This document shows positions 11,271 to 21,470 of a DNA stretch of 64,000 nt, one piece after another. This DNA comes from Nakamurella multipartita DSM 44233 (GTDB lineage Bacteria; Actinomycetota; Actinomycetes; Mycobacteriales; Nakamurellaceae), in the NCBI RefSeq assembly GCF_000024365.1, contig NC_013235.1, positions 1,240,001-1,304,000 of the forward strand. Direction: 5' to 3'. Every line of letters begins with the position of its first letter. The stretch's first letter is position 1. The position numbers and the translations under genes were made by a program. The notes beneath the pieces were generated by a model. It worked only from the letters and a program-made list of their open reading frames with translations, was not told the origin of the DNA and searched no databases.

Positions 11271-11933
11271 ATGGCAGAAGCGATCAAGGGAATCCTGGGC
11301 CACAAGCTCGGGATGACCCAGGTCTTCGACGAGGCCAACCGCGTGGTTCCGGTCACCGTCGTCGCGGCCGGCCCGGTCGTGGTCACCGCCGTGCGCACCC
11401 CGGAGACCGACGGCTACAGCGCGGTTCAGTTCGCGTTCGGCGCCGTCGACCCCCGCAAGGTGAACAAGCCGGCGGCCGGCCAGTTCGTCAAGGCCGGGGT
11501 CACCCCGCGCCGGCATCTGGTCGAGCTGCGCACCGACGATGTCTCGGGTTACAGCGTGGGCCAGGAGCTCACCGCCGCCGAGGTCTTCGACGCCGGCGCG
11601 GTGGTCGATGTGACCGGCACGAGCAAGGGCAAGGGCACCGCGGGTGTGATGAAGCGGCACGGCTTCGCCGGCCTGGGCGCCGGTCACGGCGTGCAGCGCA
11701 AGCACCGTTCGCCGGGCTCCATCGGCGGCTGCTCCACCCCGGGTCGGGTGTTCAAGGGCCTGCGCATGGCGGGCCGGATGGGCAACGCCAAGGTGACCGT
11801 GCAGAACCTGACCGTGCACGCGGTCGACGCCGACCGCGGCCTGGTCCTGATCAACGGGGCGGTGCCCGGTCCCAAGGGCGGCCTCGTGATGATCAAGTCC
11901 GCCGTCAAGAACCAGAGCAAGGTGGGTGTCTGA
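11271..11933 (+). CDS. rplC: 50S ribosomal protein L3
   Basis: L3 (220 residues) is an early assembly protein near the peptidyl-transferase centre. The N-terminus [20 protein letters not shown] and the HRSPGSIG and [13 protein letters not shown] loops are diagnostic. The ATG at 11271 is preferred over one at 11256, which overlaps the AGGAG ribosome site itself; the resulting spacing of 15 nt is long. It overlaps rplD by one base (TGATG). Confidence 0.96.
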   Translation: MAEAIKGILGHKLGMTQVFDEANRVVPVTVVAAGPVVVTAVRTPETDGYSAVQFAFGAVDPRKVNKPAAGQFVKAGVTPRRHLVELRTDDVSGYSVGQELTAAEVFDAGAVVDVTGTSKGKGTAGVMKRHGFAGLGAGHGVQRKHRSPGSIGGCSTPGRVFKGLRMAGRMGNAKVTVQNLTVHAVDADRGLVLINGAVPGPKGGLVMIKSAVKNQSKVGV

Positions 11934-12679
11934 TGACCACCGTCCAGATCACCGACCCGGCCGGCGCGGCGGGTGCCACCGTCGAGTTGCCGGACGAGAT
12001 CTTCAACGTCCCGGCCAACGTGCCGCTGATGCACCAGGTCGTGGTGGCCCAGCTGGCCGCCGCTCGCCAGGGCACGCACAAGGCCAAGACCCGCGGTGAG
12101 GTGTCCGGCGGCGGCAAGAAGCCGTACCGCCAGAAGGGCACCGGCCGGGCTCGCCAGGGCTCGACCCGCGCGCCGCAGTTCGCCGGCGGTGGCGTCGTGC
12201 ATGGCCCGTTGCCGCGCGACTACACCCAGCGGACCCCGAAGAAGATGAAGGCCGCCGCGCTGCGCGGGGCCCTGTCCGATCGGGCGCGCGGGGGCAACGT
12301 GCATGTCCTCGAGTCCCTCTCGGTGGACGGCACGCCGTCGACCAAGAAGGCGCTCGGCGCGCTGCACAGCGTCTCCACCGCGCGCAAGATCCTCGTCGTG
12401 CTGCAGTTCGGCGACGAGATCGGTTGGAAGAGCCTGCGCAACGTGCCCAACGTGCACCTGCTGTGGGCCGGCCAGCTCAACACCTACGACGTGCTCGACA
12501 GCGACGACGTGGTCTTCACCCGGGCCGCGCTCGAGGAGTTCCTGTCGGCGTCCAGCCGCTCGGCGAAGTCCGCGCCGGTCAGCACCGGACGGCACGCCGC
12601 CCGCGACGAGGACGCTGCGTCCCCGTCCCTGACCAAGGCCCCGGCCGCCACCGATGTTGAACAGGAGGAGGAGAAGTGA
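11933..12679 (+). CDS. rplD: 50S ribosomal protein L4
   Basis: L4 (248 residues) lines the exit tunnel. The tunnel loop [23 protein letters not shown] is present (about residues 60-84). The C-terminus carries an extra 40-odd residue polar and acidic extension ending EEEK, beyond the conserved fold. It is coupled to rplC by TGATG and to rplW by a GTGA overlap. Confidence 0.97.
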   Translation: MTTVQITDPAGAAGATVELPDEIFNVPANVPLMHQVVVAQLAAARQGTHKAKTRGEVSGGGKKPYRQKGTGRARQGSTRAPQFAGGGVVHGPLPRDYTQRTPKKMKAAALRGALSDRARGGNVHVLESLSVDGTPSTKKALGALHSVSTARKILVVLQFGDEIGWKSLRNVPNVHLLWAGQLNTYDVLDSDDVVFTRAALEEFLSASSRSAKSAPVSTGRHAARDEDAASPSLTKAPAATDVEQEEEK

Positions 12680-12972
12680 TCGCCGATCCTCGCGACATCA
12701 TCATTCGGCCGGTCGTCTCCGAGAAGAGCTACGGCCTGCTGGAATCCGGCAGCTACACCTTCGAGGTGCGCCCGGACGCCAACAAGACGCAGATCAAGAT
12801 CGCCATCGAGAAGATCTTCGACGGCGTCACGGTCGTGTCGGTGAACACGCTGAACCGGCAGGGCAAGCGCAAGCGGACCCGCACCGGGTACGGCCAGCGC
12901 AAGGCCATCAAGCGCGCCATCGTCACGCTGTCCGCGGACAGCAAGCCGATCGACGTCTTCAGCGGCGCCTGA
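12676..12972 (+). CDS. rplW: 50S ribosomal protein L23
   Basis: L23 (98 residues) is the docking site for trigger factor and SRP at the exit tunnel. It begins [19 protein letters not shown] and has the [22 protein letters not shown] loop. The GTG overlaps the rplD stop by four bases and is preceded by the AGGAGGAGAA at the rplD 3' end. Confidence 0.97.
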   Translation: MIADPRDIIIRPVVSEKSYGLLESGSYTFEVRPDANKTQIKIAIEKIFDGVTVVSVNTLNRQGKRKRTRTGYGQRKAIKRAIVTLSADSKPIDVFSGA

Positions 12973-12997
12973 GCAGGGTAAGGGACGAGAAGAACCA

Positions 12998-13834
<837 letters not shown>

Positions 13835-13912
13835 CCGTGACCTCGAAGTCCGCAGTCCACCCGAAGAACCCCCACGCAACCACCGACAACGGAGCAGGAA
13901 GGTAGGCACGAG

Positions 13913-14194
13913 ATGCCCCGCAGTCTCAAGAAGGGCCCGTTCGTCGATGACCACCTGCTCAAGAAGGTGGACTCGGCGAACGACAAGAATTCCAAGGCCG
14001 TGATCAAGACGTGGTCGCGCCGGTCCACGATCATCCCCGACATGCTCGGGCACACGATCGCGGTTCACGACGGTCGCAAGCACGTCCCGGTGTTCGTCAC
14101 CGAGTCGATGGTCGGCCACAAGCTGGGCGAATTCGCTCCGACGCGGACCTTCAAGGGTCACGTGAAGGACGACCGCCGGTCGCGGCGCGGTTAG
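13913..14194 (+). CDS. rpsS: 30S ribosomal protein S19
   Basis: S19 (93 residues) forms the head contact with S13. It begins [19 protein letters not shown] and ends with the basic [16 protein letters not shown] tail. A CAGGAAGG region precedes the ATG. Confidence 0.98.
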   Translation: MPRSLKKGPFVDDHLLKKVDSANDKNSKAVIKTWSRRSTIIPDMLGHTIAVHDGRKHVPVFVTESMVGHKLGEFAPTRTFKGHVKDDRRSRRG

Positions 14195-14205
14195 GAGATC
14201 AGGAC

Positions 14206-14625
14206 ATGAACGCCAAGAACGAGGTGGAAGAGCTGCCCCGCAGCCAGGCCACCCTGCGCTACGCGCGGCTGACCCCGATGAAGGCCCGCCGCGTCGTCAA
14301 CCTGATCCGGGGCCGTTCGGCCGCCGACGCCGCGTCGATCCTGCAGTTCGCGCCGCAGGCGGCGAGCGAGCCGGTGGCCAAGCTGCTGGCCTCCGCCGTG
14401 GCCAACGCGGAGAACAACCAGGGGCTGAACCCGGAATCGCTGATCGTGGACAAGGTCTACGTGAACGAGGGCCCGACGCTCAAGCGGTTCCAGCCGCGGG
14501 CGCAGGGTCGCGCGTTCCGCATCCGGAAGCGGACCAGCCACATCACCATCGAGCTCGTCTCGGTGAGTGCCGACCAGTCCAAGGGCCGCAATGCGGGCCG
14601 GAGTGCGAAGGGAAGGACCCGGTAG
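14206..14625 (+). CDS. rplV: 50S ribosomal protein L22
   Basis: L22 (139 residues) reaches into the exit tunnel. The [15 protein letters not shown] helix and the [17 protein letters not shown] beta-hairpin are present. The ATG at 14206 sits 4 nt after a GGAGATCAGGA site; a longer open frame upstream overlaps rpsS and is rejected. The stop overlaps the rpsC GTG by one base. Confidence 0.97.
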   Translation: MNAKNEVEELPRSQATLRYARLTPMKARRVVNLIRGRSAADAASILQFAPQAASEPVAKLLASAVANAENNQGLNPESLIVDKVYVNEGPTLKRFQPRAQGRAFRIRKRTSHITIELVSVSADQSKGRNAGRSAKGRTR

Positions 14626-15464
14626 TGGGTCAGAAGATCAATCCACACGGGTTCCGGCTGGGCATCACCACCGACTGGAACTCGCGTTGGTACGCGGACA
14701 AGTCCTACGCCGACTATGTCGCCGAGGACGTGCAGATTCGCAAGCTGATGAGCAAGGGCATGGAGCGGGCCGGCATCTCCAAGGTGGAGATCGAGCGGAC
14801 CCGGGATCGGGTGCGGGTGGACATCCACACCGCCCGTCCGGGCATCGTCATCGGTCGCCGTGGCGCCGAGGCCGACCGCATCCGCGGCCAGCTCGAGAAG
14901 CTGACCGGCAAGCAGGTCCAGCTCAACATCCTCGAGGTGCGCAACCCGGAGTCGGACGCGCAGCTGGTGGCCCAGGCCGTGGCCGAGCAGCTGTCCAACC
15001 GGGTCAGCTTCCGTCGGGCCATGCGCAAGTCGATGCAGTCGGCTCAGCGTTCGCCGCAGGTCAAGGGGATCCGGATCCAGTGCTCCGGTCGTCTGGGCGG
15101 CGCCGAGATGAGCCGGTCGGAGTTCTACCGCGAGGGTCGCGTGCCGCTGCACACCCTGCGGGCGGACATCGACTACGGCTTCTTCGAGGCCAAGACCACC
15201 TTCGGCCGCATCGGCGTGAAGGTCTGGATCTACAAGGGCGACAAGGTCGGCACCCTGGCCGAGCAGCGTGCGGCCGAGGCCGCCGCCGCGCAGCGCGGGG
15301 CCCGCGAGGGTCGGGGCGATCGGGCCGAGCGTCCGGCGCGTCGTCGCTCCGGCTCCTCGGGCACCACTCCGACATCCACCGAGGCCGGTCGTGCGGCCGT
15401 CGAGGAGAGCCCCGAGGCTCTGCCCGTCGACGTGCCGGCCGGTACCGAGACCACTGGGGCGTAG
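14625..15464 (+). CDS. rpsC: 30S ribosomal protein S3
   Basis: S3 (279 residues) forms the mRNA entry channel. The KH-domain signature [19 protein letters not shown] is present, followed by the S3 C-terminal domain with [13 protein letters not shown] polar extension of about 65 residues follows residue 215, as in other actinobacterial S3 proteins. GTG start overlapping rplV. Confidence 0.97.
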   Translation: MGQKINPHGFRLGITTDWNSRWYADKSYADYVAEDVQIRKLMSKGMERAGISKVEIERTRDRVRVDIHTARPGIVIGRRGAEADRIRGQLEKLTGKQVQLNILEVRNPESDAQLVAQAVAEQLSNRVSFRRAMRKSMQSAQRSPQVKGIRIQCSGRLGGAEMSRSEFYREGRVPLHTLRADIDYGFFEAKTTFGRIGVKVWIYKGDKVGTLAEQRAAEAAAAQRGAREGRGDRAERPARRRSGSSGTTPTSTEAGRAAVEESPEALPVDVPAGTETTGA

Positions 15465-15467
15465 GTC

Positions 15468-15887
15468 ATGTTGATTCCCCGCAAGGTCAAGCACCGCAAG
15501 CAGCACCGGCCCCACCGGACCGGCATGGCTTCGGGCGGGACCCAGGTCACCTTTGGCGATTTCGGCATCCAGGCACTGGAGCCGGCGTACGTCACCAACC
15601 GGCAGATCGAGTCCGCTCGTATCGCCATCAACCGGCACATCCGACGTGGCGGCAAGGTCTGGATCAACATCTACCCGGACCGTCCGCTGACCAAGAAGCC
15701 GGCCGAAACCCGAATGGGTTCCGGCAAGGGCTCGCCGGAATGGTGGATCGCCAACGTCAAGCCGGGTCGCATCGTCTTCGAGATGAGCTACCCGAACGAG
15801 GCCACCGCCCGCGAGGCGCTGCGCCGCGCGATCCACAAGCTGCCGATGAAGTGCCGCATCGTGACCCGGGAAGGAGTTGAGGGCTGA
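15468..15887 (+). CDS. rplP: 50S ribosomal protein L16
   Basis: L16 (139 residues) helps position A-site tRNA. It begins [19 protein letters not shown] and contains [17 protein letters not shown]. Its stop overlaps the rpmC ATG by one base. Confidence 0.98.
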   Translation: MLIPRKVKHRKQHRPHRTGMASGGTQVTFGDFGIQALEPAYVTNRQIESARIAINRHIRRGGKVWINIYPDRPLTKKPAETRMGSGKGSPEWWIANVKPGRIVFEMSYPNEATAREALRRAIHKLPMKCRIVTREGVEG

Positions 15888-16129
15888 TGAGTACCACCAC
15901 CGCCGAGCTGCGCGAGTTGGGCCAGGACGAGCTGGTCCTGCGACTCCGTGAAGCCAAGGAAGAGCTGTTCAACCTGCGCTTCCAGATGGCCACCGGGCAG
16001 ATGGACAACAACCGTCGGCTGCGCACCATCAAGCACGACATCGCCCGGATCTACACGGTCATGCGCGAGCGCGAGCTCGGCCTGTCCGTCGGTCCGGACG
16101 AGCTGGCCAAACAAGGAGGTGCTGCGTGA
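15887..16129 (+). CDS. rpmC: 50S ribosomal protein L29
   Basis: L29 (80 residues) is a two-helix protein beside L23 at the tunnel exit. The [20 protein letters not shown] segment is diagnostic. It overlaps rplP and rpsQ. Confidence 0.97.
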   Translation: MSTTTAELRELGQDELVLRLREAKEELFNLRFQMATGQMDNNRRLRTIKHDIARIYTVMRERELGLSVGPDELAKQGGAA

Positions 16130-16449
16130 GCGAGCAGCCGGAGAACACCACCGCCGACGACACCGTCGACGCGGCCGCCGGTGCGCCGGAGGCCAAGGTC
16201 CGTGGCGAGCGCAAGACCCGTGAGGGCCTGGTCGTCTCGGACAAGATGAACAAGACGATCGTCGTGGCCCTGGAGGACCGGGTGAAGCACCCGCGGTACT
16301 CCAAGGTCATCCGCCGCACCACCAAGGTCAAGGCGCACGACGAGAACGAGACCGCCGGCATCGGCGATCGCGTGCTGCTGGCCGAGACCCGGCCGCTGTC
16401 CGCGACCAAGCGCTGGCGTCTGGTGAAGGTCCTGGAGCGCGCGCAGTAA
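16126..16449 (+). CDS. rpsQ: 30S ribosomal protein S17
   Basis: S17 (107 residues) is a primary 16S rRNA binder. The OB-fold core begins [19 protein letters not shown]; about 25 acidic residues precede it, an N-terminal extension beyond the 80-90 residue norm. The GTG overlaps the rpmC stop. It is the last gene before a strong terminator. Confidence 0.97.
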   Translation: MSEQPENTTADDTVDAAAGAPEAKVRGERKTREGLVVSDKMNKTIVVALEDRVKHPRYSKVIRRTTKVKAHDENETAGIGDRVLLAETRPLSATKRWRLVKVLERAQ

Positions 16450-16473
16450 TCCTGCCGCCCCGGGATCGGATGG

Positions 16474-16512
16474 GCCCTGCCCCGAGCGTGCGCTCGGGGC
16501 AGGGCCTTTCGT
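16474..16512 (+). terminator. Strong terminator after rpsQ
   Basis: Perfectly complementary 15-nt arms (16474-16488 and 16491-16505) form a very stable hairpin, followed by CTTTCGTCGTT. It ends the S10 operon. Confidence 0.85.
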
Positions 16513-16551
16513 CGTTGGCCGGTGCCCGGTCCTAGGGCTGACCTGGGCCGA

Positions 16552-16581
16552 TTGGCCTTCCGGGGGATCTTCGCGTAAGGT
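16552..16581 (+). promoter_or_regulatory. Promoter of the rplN (spc) operon
   Basis: TTGGCC at 16552-16557 and TAAGGT at 16576-16581 are spaced by 18 nt. They lie right after the rpsQ terminator. Confidence 0.55.
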
Positions 16582-16762
16582 TGAACATTGGCGTCAGTAG
16601 GGCTGCGCAAGCGGCCCGGTGATTAGCCGATCTGGCCTGGCAAGGTCGGAAATCTTGCCAGGGCTCCGTCACCTTCCTGCGTGACACGCCATGTCGAACG
16701 GCTCCGGCCGGGCGGCGGACGCGGGTCCGTGCGGCCTCGTGCCACAGGCAAGAGTGAAAAGG

Positions 16763-16800
16763 CGAGCGAACTTCTCGCTCGTACTTCCTCTTGTCTTTTC
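16763..16800 (+). promoter_or_regulatory. Attenuator-like hairpin in the rplN leader
   Basis: CGAGCGA at 16763-16769 pairs with TCGCTCG at 16775-16781 around ACTTC. It is followed by a pyrimidine-rich run with TTGTCTTTTC, unusual in this GC-rich DNA. It may be a weak terminator or attenuator inside the leader. Confidence 0.4.
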
Positions 16801-16891
16801 GCATGTCGGCGCTAGGACGCTCGCAGAGGGCGGCCGGAACCAGAAAATCGCGACCCGGCGATCCCGGGTCGCTAGGAGAAGGCGGACTGCA

Positions 16892-17260
16892 GTGATTCAG
16901 CAGGAGTCCCGTCTCCGAGTCGCCGACAACACCGGCGCCAAGGAGATCCTGTGCATTCGCGTACTCGGGGGTTCGTCCCGCCGGTACGCAGGCATCGGCG
17001 ACATCATCGTGGCAACCGTGAAGGACGCCATCCCAGGTGCCGGGGTGAAGAAGGGCGACGTGGTCAAGGCCGTCGTCGTTCGCACCGTCAAGGAGCGGCG
17101 CCGTCCCGACGGCAGCTACATCAAGTTCGACGAGAACGCCGCGGTTCTGCTCAAGAACGACGGTGACCCCCGAGGCACCCGCATCTTCGGCCCGGTGGGC
17201 CGCGAGCTGCGCGACAAGCGGTACATGAAGATCATTTCGTTGGCGCCGGAGGTGCTGTGA
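16892..17260 (+). CDS. rplN: 50S ribosomal protein L14
   Basis: L14 (122 residues, exact family length) contacts 16S rRNA in a bridge. It starts [19 protein letters not shown] and contains FDENAAVLL and [13 protein letters not shown]. The GTG at 16892 is chosen because GGAGAAGGCGG precedes it and an upstream extension has no similarity. Confidence 0.98.
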   Translation: MIQQESRLRVADNTGAKEILCIRVLGGSSRRYAGIGDIIVATVKDAIPGAGVKKGDVVKAVVVRTVKERRRPDGSYIKFDENAAVLLKNDGDPRGTRIFGPVGRELRDKRYMKIISLAPEVL

Positions 17261-17580
17261 TGGGGCTGAAGGTGCGTAAGGGCGACACCGTTCTGGTGAT
17301 CGCCGGCAAGGACAAGGGTGCGCGGGGCAAGGTCATTCAGGCCTACCCGGACACCGACCGCGTCCTGGTCGAGGGTGTGAACCGGATCAAGAAGCACACC
17401 AAGGTCTCGACGACCCAGCGTGGTGCCAAGACCGGCGGCATCGTCACCCAGGAAGCGCCCATCCACGTGTCCAACGTGCAGGTGGTCGACGCGGACAACA
17501 AGCCGACCCGCGTGGGCAAGCGCGAGGACGAGAACGGCCGTCGGGTTCGTTTCTCCCGTCGTACCGGTAAGGACCTGTGA
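17260..17580 (+). CDS. rplX: 50S ribosomal protein L24
   Basis: L24 (106 residues) starts 50S assembly. The KOW motif [18 protein letters not shown] lies near the N-terminus. ATG at 17260 is chosen over an in-frame GTG at 17257 because GGAGG at 17248-17252 gives a 7-nt spacing; it overlaps the rplN stop (TGATG). Confidence 0.96.
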   Translation: MGLKVRKGDTVLVIAGKDKGARGKVIQAYPDTDRVLVEGVNRIKKHTKVSTTQRGAKTGGIVTQEAPIHVSNVQVVDADNKPTRVGKREDENGRRVRFSRRTGKDL

Positions 17581-18158
17581 TGACCGTGACCGACACCGCT
17601 ACCGAAGCAGCTCCCAAGCCGCGGCTCAAGCTGCGCTACCAGAGCGAGATCAAGGACGCGCTGCAGAAGGAATTCGGCATCGCGAACGTGATGCAGATTC
17701 CCGGCGTGACCAAGGTCGTCGTCAACATGGGCGTCGGCGAGGCGGCCCGTGACGCCAAGCTGATCGAAGGCGCCGTGCGCGATCTGGCCACCATCACCGG
17801 GCAGAAGCCGGTGATCCGCAAGGCCACCAAGTCCATCGCCCAGTTCAAGCTGCGCGAGGGCATGCCGATCGGCGCGAAGGTCACCCTGCGCAACGATCGG
17901 ATGTGGGAGTTCCTGGACCGGTTGCTGACCATCGCGCTGCCCCGTATCCGCGACTTCCGCGGCCTGTCGGCCACCCAGTTCGACGGCCACGGCAACTACA
18001 CGTTCGGCCTGAACGAGCAGTCGATGTTCCACGAGATCAACATCGACCGGATCGATCGGCCGCGAGGCATGGACATCACGGTCGTCACGACGGCGACGAC
18101 GGACGACCAGGGGCGCGCGCTGCTGCGGCAGCTGGGCTTCCCGTTCAAGGAGAACTGA
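17580..18158 (+). CDS. rplE: 50S ribosomal protein L5
   Basis: L5 (192 residues) binds 5S rRNA and contacts P-site t[26 protein letters not shown] and [11 protein letters not shown] are diagnostic. ATG at 17580 overlaps the rplX stop; an in-frame GTG sits one codon upstream. Confidence 0.97.
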   Translation: MTVTDTATEAAPKPRLKLRYQSEIKDALQKEFGIANVMQIPGVTKVVVNMGVGEAARDAKLIEGAVRDLATITGQKPVIRKATKSIAQFKLREGMPIGAKVTLRNDRMWEFLDRLLTIALPRIRDFRGLSATQFDGHGNYTFGLNEQSMFHEINIDRIDRPRGMDITVVTTATTDDQGRALLRQLGFPFKEN

Positions 18159-18162
18159 TCGC

Positions 18163-18348
18163 ATGGCCAAGACCGCTCTGATCATGAAGTCCAAGCGCAA
18201 GCCGAAGTTCGCGGTGCGCGGATACACCCGGTGCAACCGCTGCGGCCGGCCGCACTCGGTCTACCGCAAGTTCGGCCTGTGCCGGATCTGCCTGCGGGAG
18301 ATGGCGCACGCGGGCGAGCTGCCCGGCGTGACCAAGTCCTCCTGGTAG
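18163..18348 (+). CDS. rpsZ: 30S ribosomal protein S14, zinc-binding type Z
   Basis: This 61-residue S14 has the four zinc-ligand cysteines C24, C27, C40 and C43 (CNRC and CRIC), so it is the zinc-dependent (C+) form. It starts 4 bp after rplE. The zinc-free longer paralogue, if any, is not in this window. Confidence 0.97.
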   Translation: MAKTALIMKSKRKPKFAVRGYTRCNRCGRPHSVYRKFGLCRICLREMAHAGELPGVTKSSW

Positions 18349-18462
18349 ACCCTGGCCCTGCGCGCCACCCGGCCAAGCAAGCTTCGTCGGTGAAACCACG
18401 ACATCGGACCAGGCATCCGGGCGATCAGCCCGGATGAACCGGCCGAGAAAGGCACGACCCAC

Positions 18463-18861
18463 ATGTCCATGACCGACCCGATCGCGGATTTCCTCACCAG
18501 GATCCGCAACGCCAGCTCGGCGTACCACGACGAGGTCGTCATGCCCTTCTCCAAGTTGAAGGGCAGCATCTCCGACATCCTGGTCAAGGAGGGCTACATC
18601 GCCTCCTGGACCACCGCCGACGCCACCGTCGGCAAGTCGCTTGTCGTCAAGCTCAAGTACGGCCCCAACCGGGAGCGTTCGATCGCCGGCATCCGGCGCG
18701 TCTCCAAGCCGGGCCTGCGGGTCTACGCCCGCTCGACCGAGCTGCCCAAGGTCCTCGGTGGCCTGGGCATCGCGATCATCTCCACGTCCAACGGGCTGCT
18801 GACCGATCGTCAGGCCGCGAAGAAGAAGGTGGGCGGGGAAGTCCTCGCCTACGTCTGGTAA
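18463..18861 (+). CDS. rpsH: 30S ribosomal protein S8
   Basis: S8 (132 residues) is a central-domain 16S rRNA binder and the spc-operon repressor in E. coli. [18 protein letters not shown] and the C-terminal [26 protein letters not shown] are diagnostic. The ATG at 18463 has GAGAAAGG upstream; a second in-frame ATG at 18469 is possible. A 114-bp gap precedes it. Confidence 0.97.
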   Translation: MSMTDPIADFLTRIRNASSAYHDEVVMPFSKLKGSISDILVKEGYIASWTTADATVGKSLVVKLKYGPNRERSIAGIRRVSKPGLRVYARSTELPKVLGGLGIAIISTSNGLLTDRQAAKKKVGGEVLAYVW

Positions 18862-18873
18862 GGGGGTAGGGAC

Positions 18874-19410
18874 ATGTCTCGAATCGGACGACTGCCGATC
18901 CCCGTTCCCGCGGGCGTCGACGTCAAGATCGACGGTTCCTCGGTCACGGTGAAGGGCCCCAAGGGCTCGCTCACCCACGCCGTGGTCGAACCGATCGCGG
19001 TGGCCCAGGAGGGCACCGAGCTCAAGGTCACCCGGCCCGACGACGACCGCGACTCGCGGGCCCGTCACGGCCTGACCCGGACCCTGCTGAACAACATGGT
19101 CGTGGGGGTCACCCAGGGCTACAGCAAGTCCATGGAGATCGTGGGCGTCGGTTACCGCGTCACCGCCAAGGGCAAGGACCTCGAGTTCGCCCTGGGCTAC
19201 TCGCACCCGGTGCCGGTTCCGGCTCCCGAGGGCATCAGTTTCGTCGTCGAGTCCCCGATCAAGTTCCGCGTCGAGGGCATCGACAAGCAGCAGGTCGGCG
19301 AGGTCGCCGCCAAGATCCGCAAGCTGCGCAAGCCCGACCCGTACAAGGGCAAGGGCGTCCGCTACGCGGGCGAGGTCGTGCGGCGCAAGGTCGGAAAGAC
19401 AGGTAAGTGA
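18874..19410 (+). CDS. rplF: 50S ribosomal protein L6
   Basis: L6 (178 residues) lies near the sarcin-ricin loop. [17 protein letters not shown] and the C-terminal [24 protein letters not shown] are diagnostic. AAGGGGGTAGGGAC precedes the ATG. Confidence 0.98.
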   Translation: MSRIGRLPIPVPAGVDVKIDGSSVTVKGPKGSLTHAVVEPIAVAQEGTELKVTRPDDDRDSRARHGLTRTLLNNMVVGVTQGYSKSMEIVGVGYRVTAKGKDLEFALGYSHPVPVPAPEGISFVVESPIKFRVEGIDKQQVGEVAAKIRKLRKPDPYKGKGVRYAGEVVRRKVGKTGK

Positions 19411-19412
19411 CG

Positions 19413-19781
19413 ATGGCAGCATCTGTTTCCCACGCCCGGCGGGTTTCCCGGGCCCGTCGCCACTTCCGGCTGCGCAAGCGCGTCTCGGGTACCCCGAGCC
19501 GTCCGCGGCTGGTCGTCAACCGGTCGGCGCGGCACATCGCCGTCCAGCTGGTCGACGACACCGTTGGCCGCACCCTGGTCTCGGCGTCCACCCTCGAGGC
19601 GGACCTGCGGGCCACCGAGGGCGACAAGACCGCCAAGGCCCGCAAGGTCGGCGAGCTCGTCGGCCGGCGTGCGGTGGAGCTGGGTGTCACCACGGTGGTC
19701 TTCGACCGCGGCGGCGACGCCTACCACGGCCGGATCGCGGCCCTCGCGGATGGCGCCCGTAGCGCCGGCCTGGAGTTCTGA
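19413..19781 (+). CDS. rplR: 50S ribosomal protein L18
   Basis: L18 (122 residues) binds 5S r[24 protein letters not shown] and the C-terminal [26 protein letters not shown] are typical. ATG at 19413 chosen; an in-frame GTG at 19407 overlaps the rplF end. Confidence 0.97.
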   Translation: MAASVSHARRVSRARRHFRLRKRVSGTPSRPRLVVNRSARHIAVQLVDDTVGRTLVSASTLEADLRATEGDKTAKARKVGELVGRRAVELGVTTVVFDRGGDAYHGRIAALADGARSAGLEF

Positions 19782-19812
19782 TGATTCACAACATGATCGA
19801 GAGGGATATCTG

Positions 19813-20445
19813 ATGCCCGGACAACAGCGCGGCGGCTTCGGCGGCGGCGGCGACCGGAGCAACGATCGCGGAGACCGGCGGGATCGCCGGGGCGGTCGCG
19901 ACGGTGGCCGTCGCGATGCCCCCGCGGAGAAGAACCCGTTGCTCGAGCGGATCGTGGTGACCAACCGGGTCGCCAAGGTCGTCAAGGGTGGTCGGCGGTT
20001 CTCGTTCACCGCTCTGGTCGTCGTCGGTGACGGCGACGGGCAGGTCGGCGTCGGTTACGGCAAGGCCAAGGAAATCCCGGCCGCCATCGCCAAGGGCGTC
20101 GAGGAAGCCAAGAAGTACATGTTCCGGGTGCCCCGGATCGCCGCCACCATCCCGCACCCCGTGCAGGGTGAGGCGGCCGCCGGCGTCGTGCTGCTGCGCC
20201 CGGCGTCCCCCGGTACCGGTGTCATCGCCGGTGGACCGGTGCGCGCCGTGCTCGAGTGCGCCGGCATCCACGACGTGCTGAGCAAGTCGCTCGGCTCGGA
20301 CAATCCGATCAACATCGTGCACGCCACGATCGACGCCCTCAAGCGGCTGCAGCAGCCCGAGGCCGTGGCCGCCCGTCGTGGGCTGCCGATCGAGGACGTC
20401 GCCCCGGCGGCGATGCTCCGGGCGCGTGCCGGTCAGGGAGTCTGA
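19813..20445 (+). CDS. rpsE: 30S ribosomal protein S5
   Basis: S5 (210 residues) has the double-stranded RNA-binding fold and the [20 protein letters not shown] motif. A 35-residue Arg/Gly/Asp-rich N-terminal tail precedes the core. ATG at 19813 has GAGAGGGATAT upstream; a much longer open frame reading back through rplR is rejected. Confidence 0.97.
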   Translation: MPGQQRGGFGGGGDRSNDRGDRRDRRGGRDGGRRDAPAEKNPLLERIVVTNRVAKVVKGGRRFSFTALVVVGDGDGQVGVGYGKAKEIPAAIAKGVEEAKKYMFRVPRIAATIPHPVQGEAAAGVVLLRPASPGTGVIAGGPVRAVLECAGIHDVLSKSLGSDNPINIVHATIDALKRLQQPEAVAARRGLPIEDVAPAAMLRARAGQGV

Positions 20446-20446
20446 C

Positions 20447-20650
20447 ATGAGCGATCAGAAGGTCAAGGTCACCCAGGTCAAGTCGACCATCGGGAACAAG
20501 CGGGGGGCCCGCGAGTCGGTCCGCTCGCTCGGCCTGCGCAAGATTCACCAGAGCGTCGTGGTCGACGACAACGCGGTCAACCGCGGCTACATCAATCGCG
20601 CGTCCCACCTGCTCACGGTCGAGGTCGTGCAGGGGAGTGACGCGTCATGA
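20447..20650 (+). CDS. rpmD: 50S ribosomal protein L30
   Basis: L30 (67 residues) is a small 23S rRNA binder. [12 protein letters not shown] and [16 protein letters not shown] are diagnostic. It starts one base after rpsE and overlaps rplO by ATGA. Confidence 0.97.
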   Translation: MSDQKVKVTQVKSTIGNKRGARESVRSLGLRKIHQSVVVDDNAVNRGYINRASHLLTVEVVQGSDAS

Positions 20651-21090
20651 CGATCAAGCTGCACGATCTGCGGCCGGCCAAAGGCGCCAAGCGGGCCAAG
20701 GTCCGCGTCGGCCGTGGTGAGGGCTCCAAGGGCAAGACGGCGGGTCGGGGCACCAAGGGCACCGGCGCGCGCAAGAACGTCTCGCCCCGTTTCGAGGGTG
20801 GACAGCTGCCGCTGCACATGCGGCTGCCCAAGCTCAAGGGCTTCAAGAACCGCTTCAAGGTCACCTTCCAGGTGGTCAACGTCGGCCAGCTGGCCGAGCT
20901 GTTCCCGCAGGGCGGGACCGTCGGGGTGGCCGAGCTGGTCGCCGCCGGTGCCGTCCGCAAGGGTCACAAGGTCAAGGTGCTCGGCGACGGCGACCTGAAC
21001 GGCGTCGTCCTGCAGCTCACCGTGGATGCCGCGTCCGGCTCGGCCAAGGAGAAGATCTCCGCGGCCGGCGGCAGCGTCACCACGTCCTGA
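20647..21090 (+). CDS. rplO: 50S ribosomal protein L15
   Basis: L15 (147 residues) is a late assembly protein. The glycine-rich [14 protein letters not shown] stretch and [19 protein letters not shown] are diagnostic. It is the last gene of the spc operon here; secY, normally next, is 4.6 kb away. Confidence 0.98.
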   Translation: MTIKLHDLRPAKGAKRAKVRVGRGEGSKGKTAGRGTKGTGARKNVSPRFEGGQLPLHMRLPKLKGFKNRFKVTFQVVNVGQLAELFPQGGTVGVAELVAAGAVRKGHKVKVLGDGDLNGVVLQLTVDAASGSAKEKISAAGGSVTTS

Positions 21091-21114
21091 TCTGTTCCAC
21101 TCGCAGTAGCCCAG

Positions 21115-21158
21115 CGCCACCCGCCCCCGTCACTGGGGTCGGGTGGCGTTCGGCTTTT
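21115..21158 (+). terminator. Terminator of the spc operon after rplO
   Basis: Arms 21115-21128 and 21135-21148 pair over 14 positions with one mismatch, with a 6-nt loop. TTCGGCTTTT follows. Confidence 0.8.
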
Positions 21159-21255
21159 CCGATCCCTTTCCGATCCGTTTCCGATCCGTTTCCGGGTTCT
21201 GTTCGGGTCCTGTTGGTGCTCCGTTCCGGCCCTGTTCCGCTCGCTTTTCCGGGCC
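21155..21255 (+). repeat. 11-nt-phased direct-repeat array upstream of pit
   Basis: Units TTTTCCGATCC, CTTTCCGATCC and GTTTCCGATCC start at 21155, 21166 and 21177, with a weaker copy at 21188. A second phased set beginning GTTC/GTTG starts at 21201, 21212, 21223 and 21234, with TTTTCCGGGCC at 21245. The 11-nt period equals the spacing of PhoP monomers on PHO boxes. Confidence 0.6.
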
Positions 21256-21331
21256 GTCCCCGAGCCTGGGGTATGTCCGCCTCATCCGATTCGGAGCATT
21301 TCCGAGCGGTTGCGGCCAAGTGTCGCCGTTG

Positions 21332-21353
21332 GTTCACCATCCGTTCACCATCG
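21332..21353 (+). promoter_or_regulatory. PHO-box-like direct repeat upstream of pit
   Basis: GTTCACCATCC and GTTCACCATCG are two contiguous 11-nt units with the GTTCACC core. This matches the Streptomyces PhoP box (11-nt direct repeats, consensus GKTCAYYYRSG) at most positions. It lies 118 bp before the pit start, so phosphate control by a PhoP-type regulator is likely. Confidence 0.6.
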
Positions 21354-21470
21354 ACTCCTACCGTCCGGCAAGCCGATGGGTCGACGCCGAGGTCGAGCTT
21401 TCCCACTGTCGGTTTCCGCTTCAGTGGACCCGCCCCACCGTGACTCGGGGGGCGAACAGATCGAGGACCG

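Larger units (their letters stand above)
16450..16891 (+). other. 442-bp junction between the S10 and spc operons
   Basis: No gene is supported. In order, the junction holds a terminator (16474-16505), a promoter (16552-16581), a roughly 300-nt leader with an attenuator-like hairpin (16763-16797), and the AGGAGAAGGCGG site before rplN. Confidence 0.6.
21091..21470 (+). other. 380-bp control region between rplO and pit
   Basis: No gene is supported. The region contains the rplO terminator, an 11-nt-phased repeat array and a PHO-box-like direct repeat (separate entries). Confidence 0.6.
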
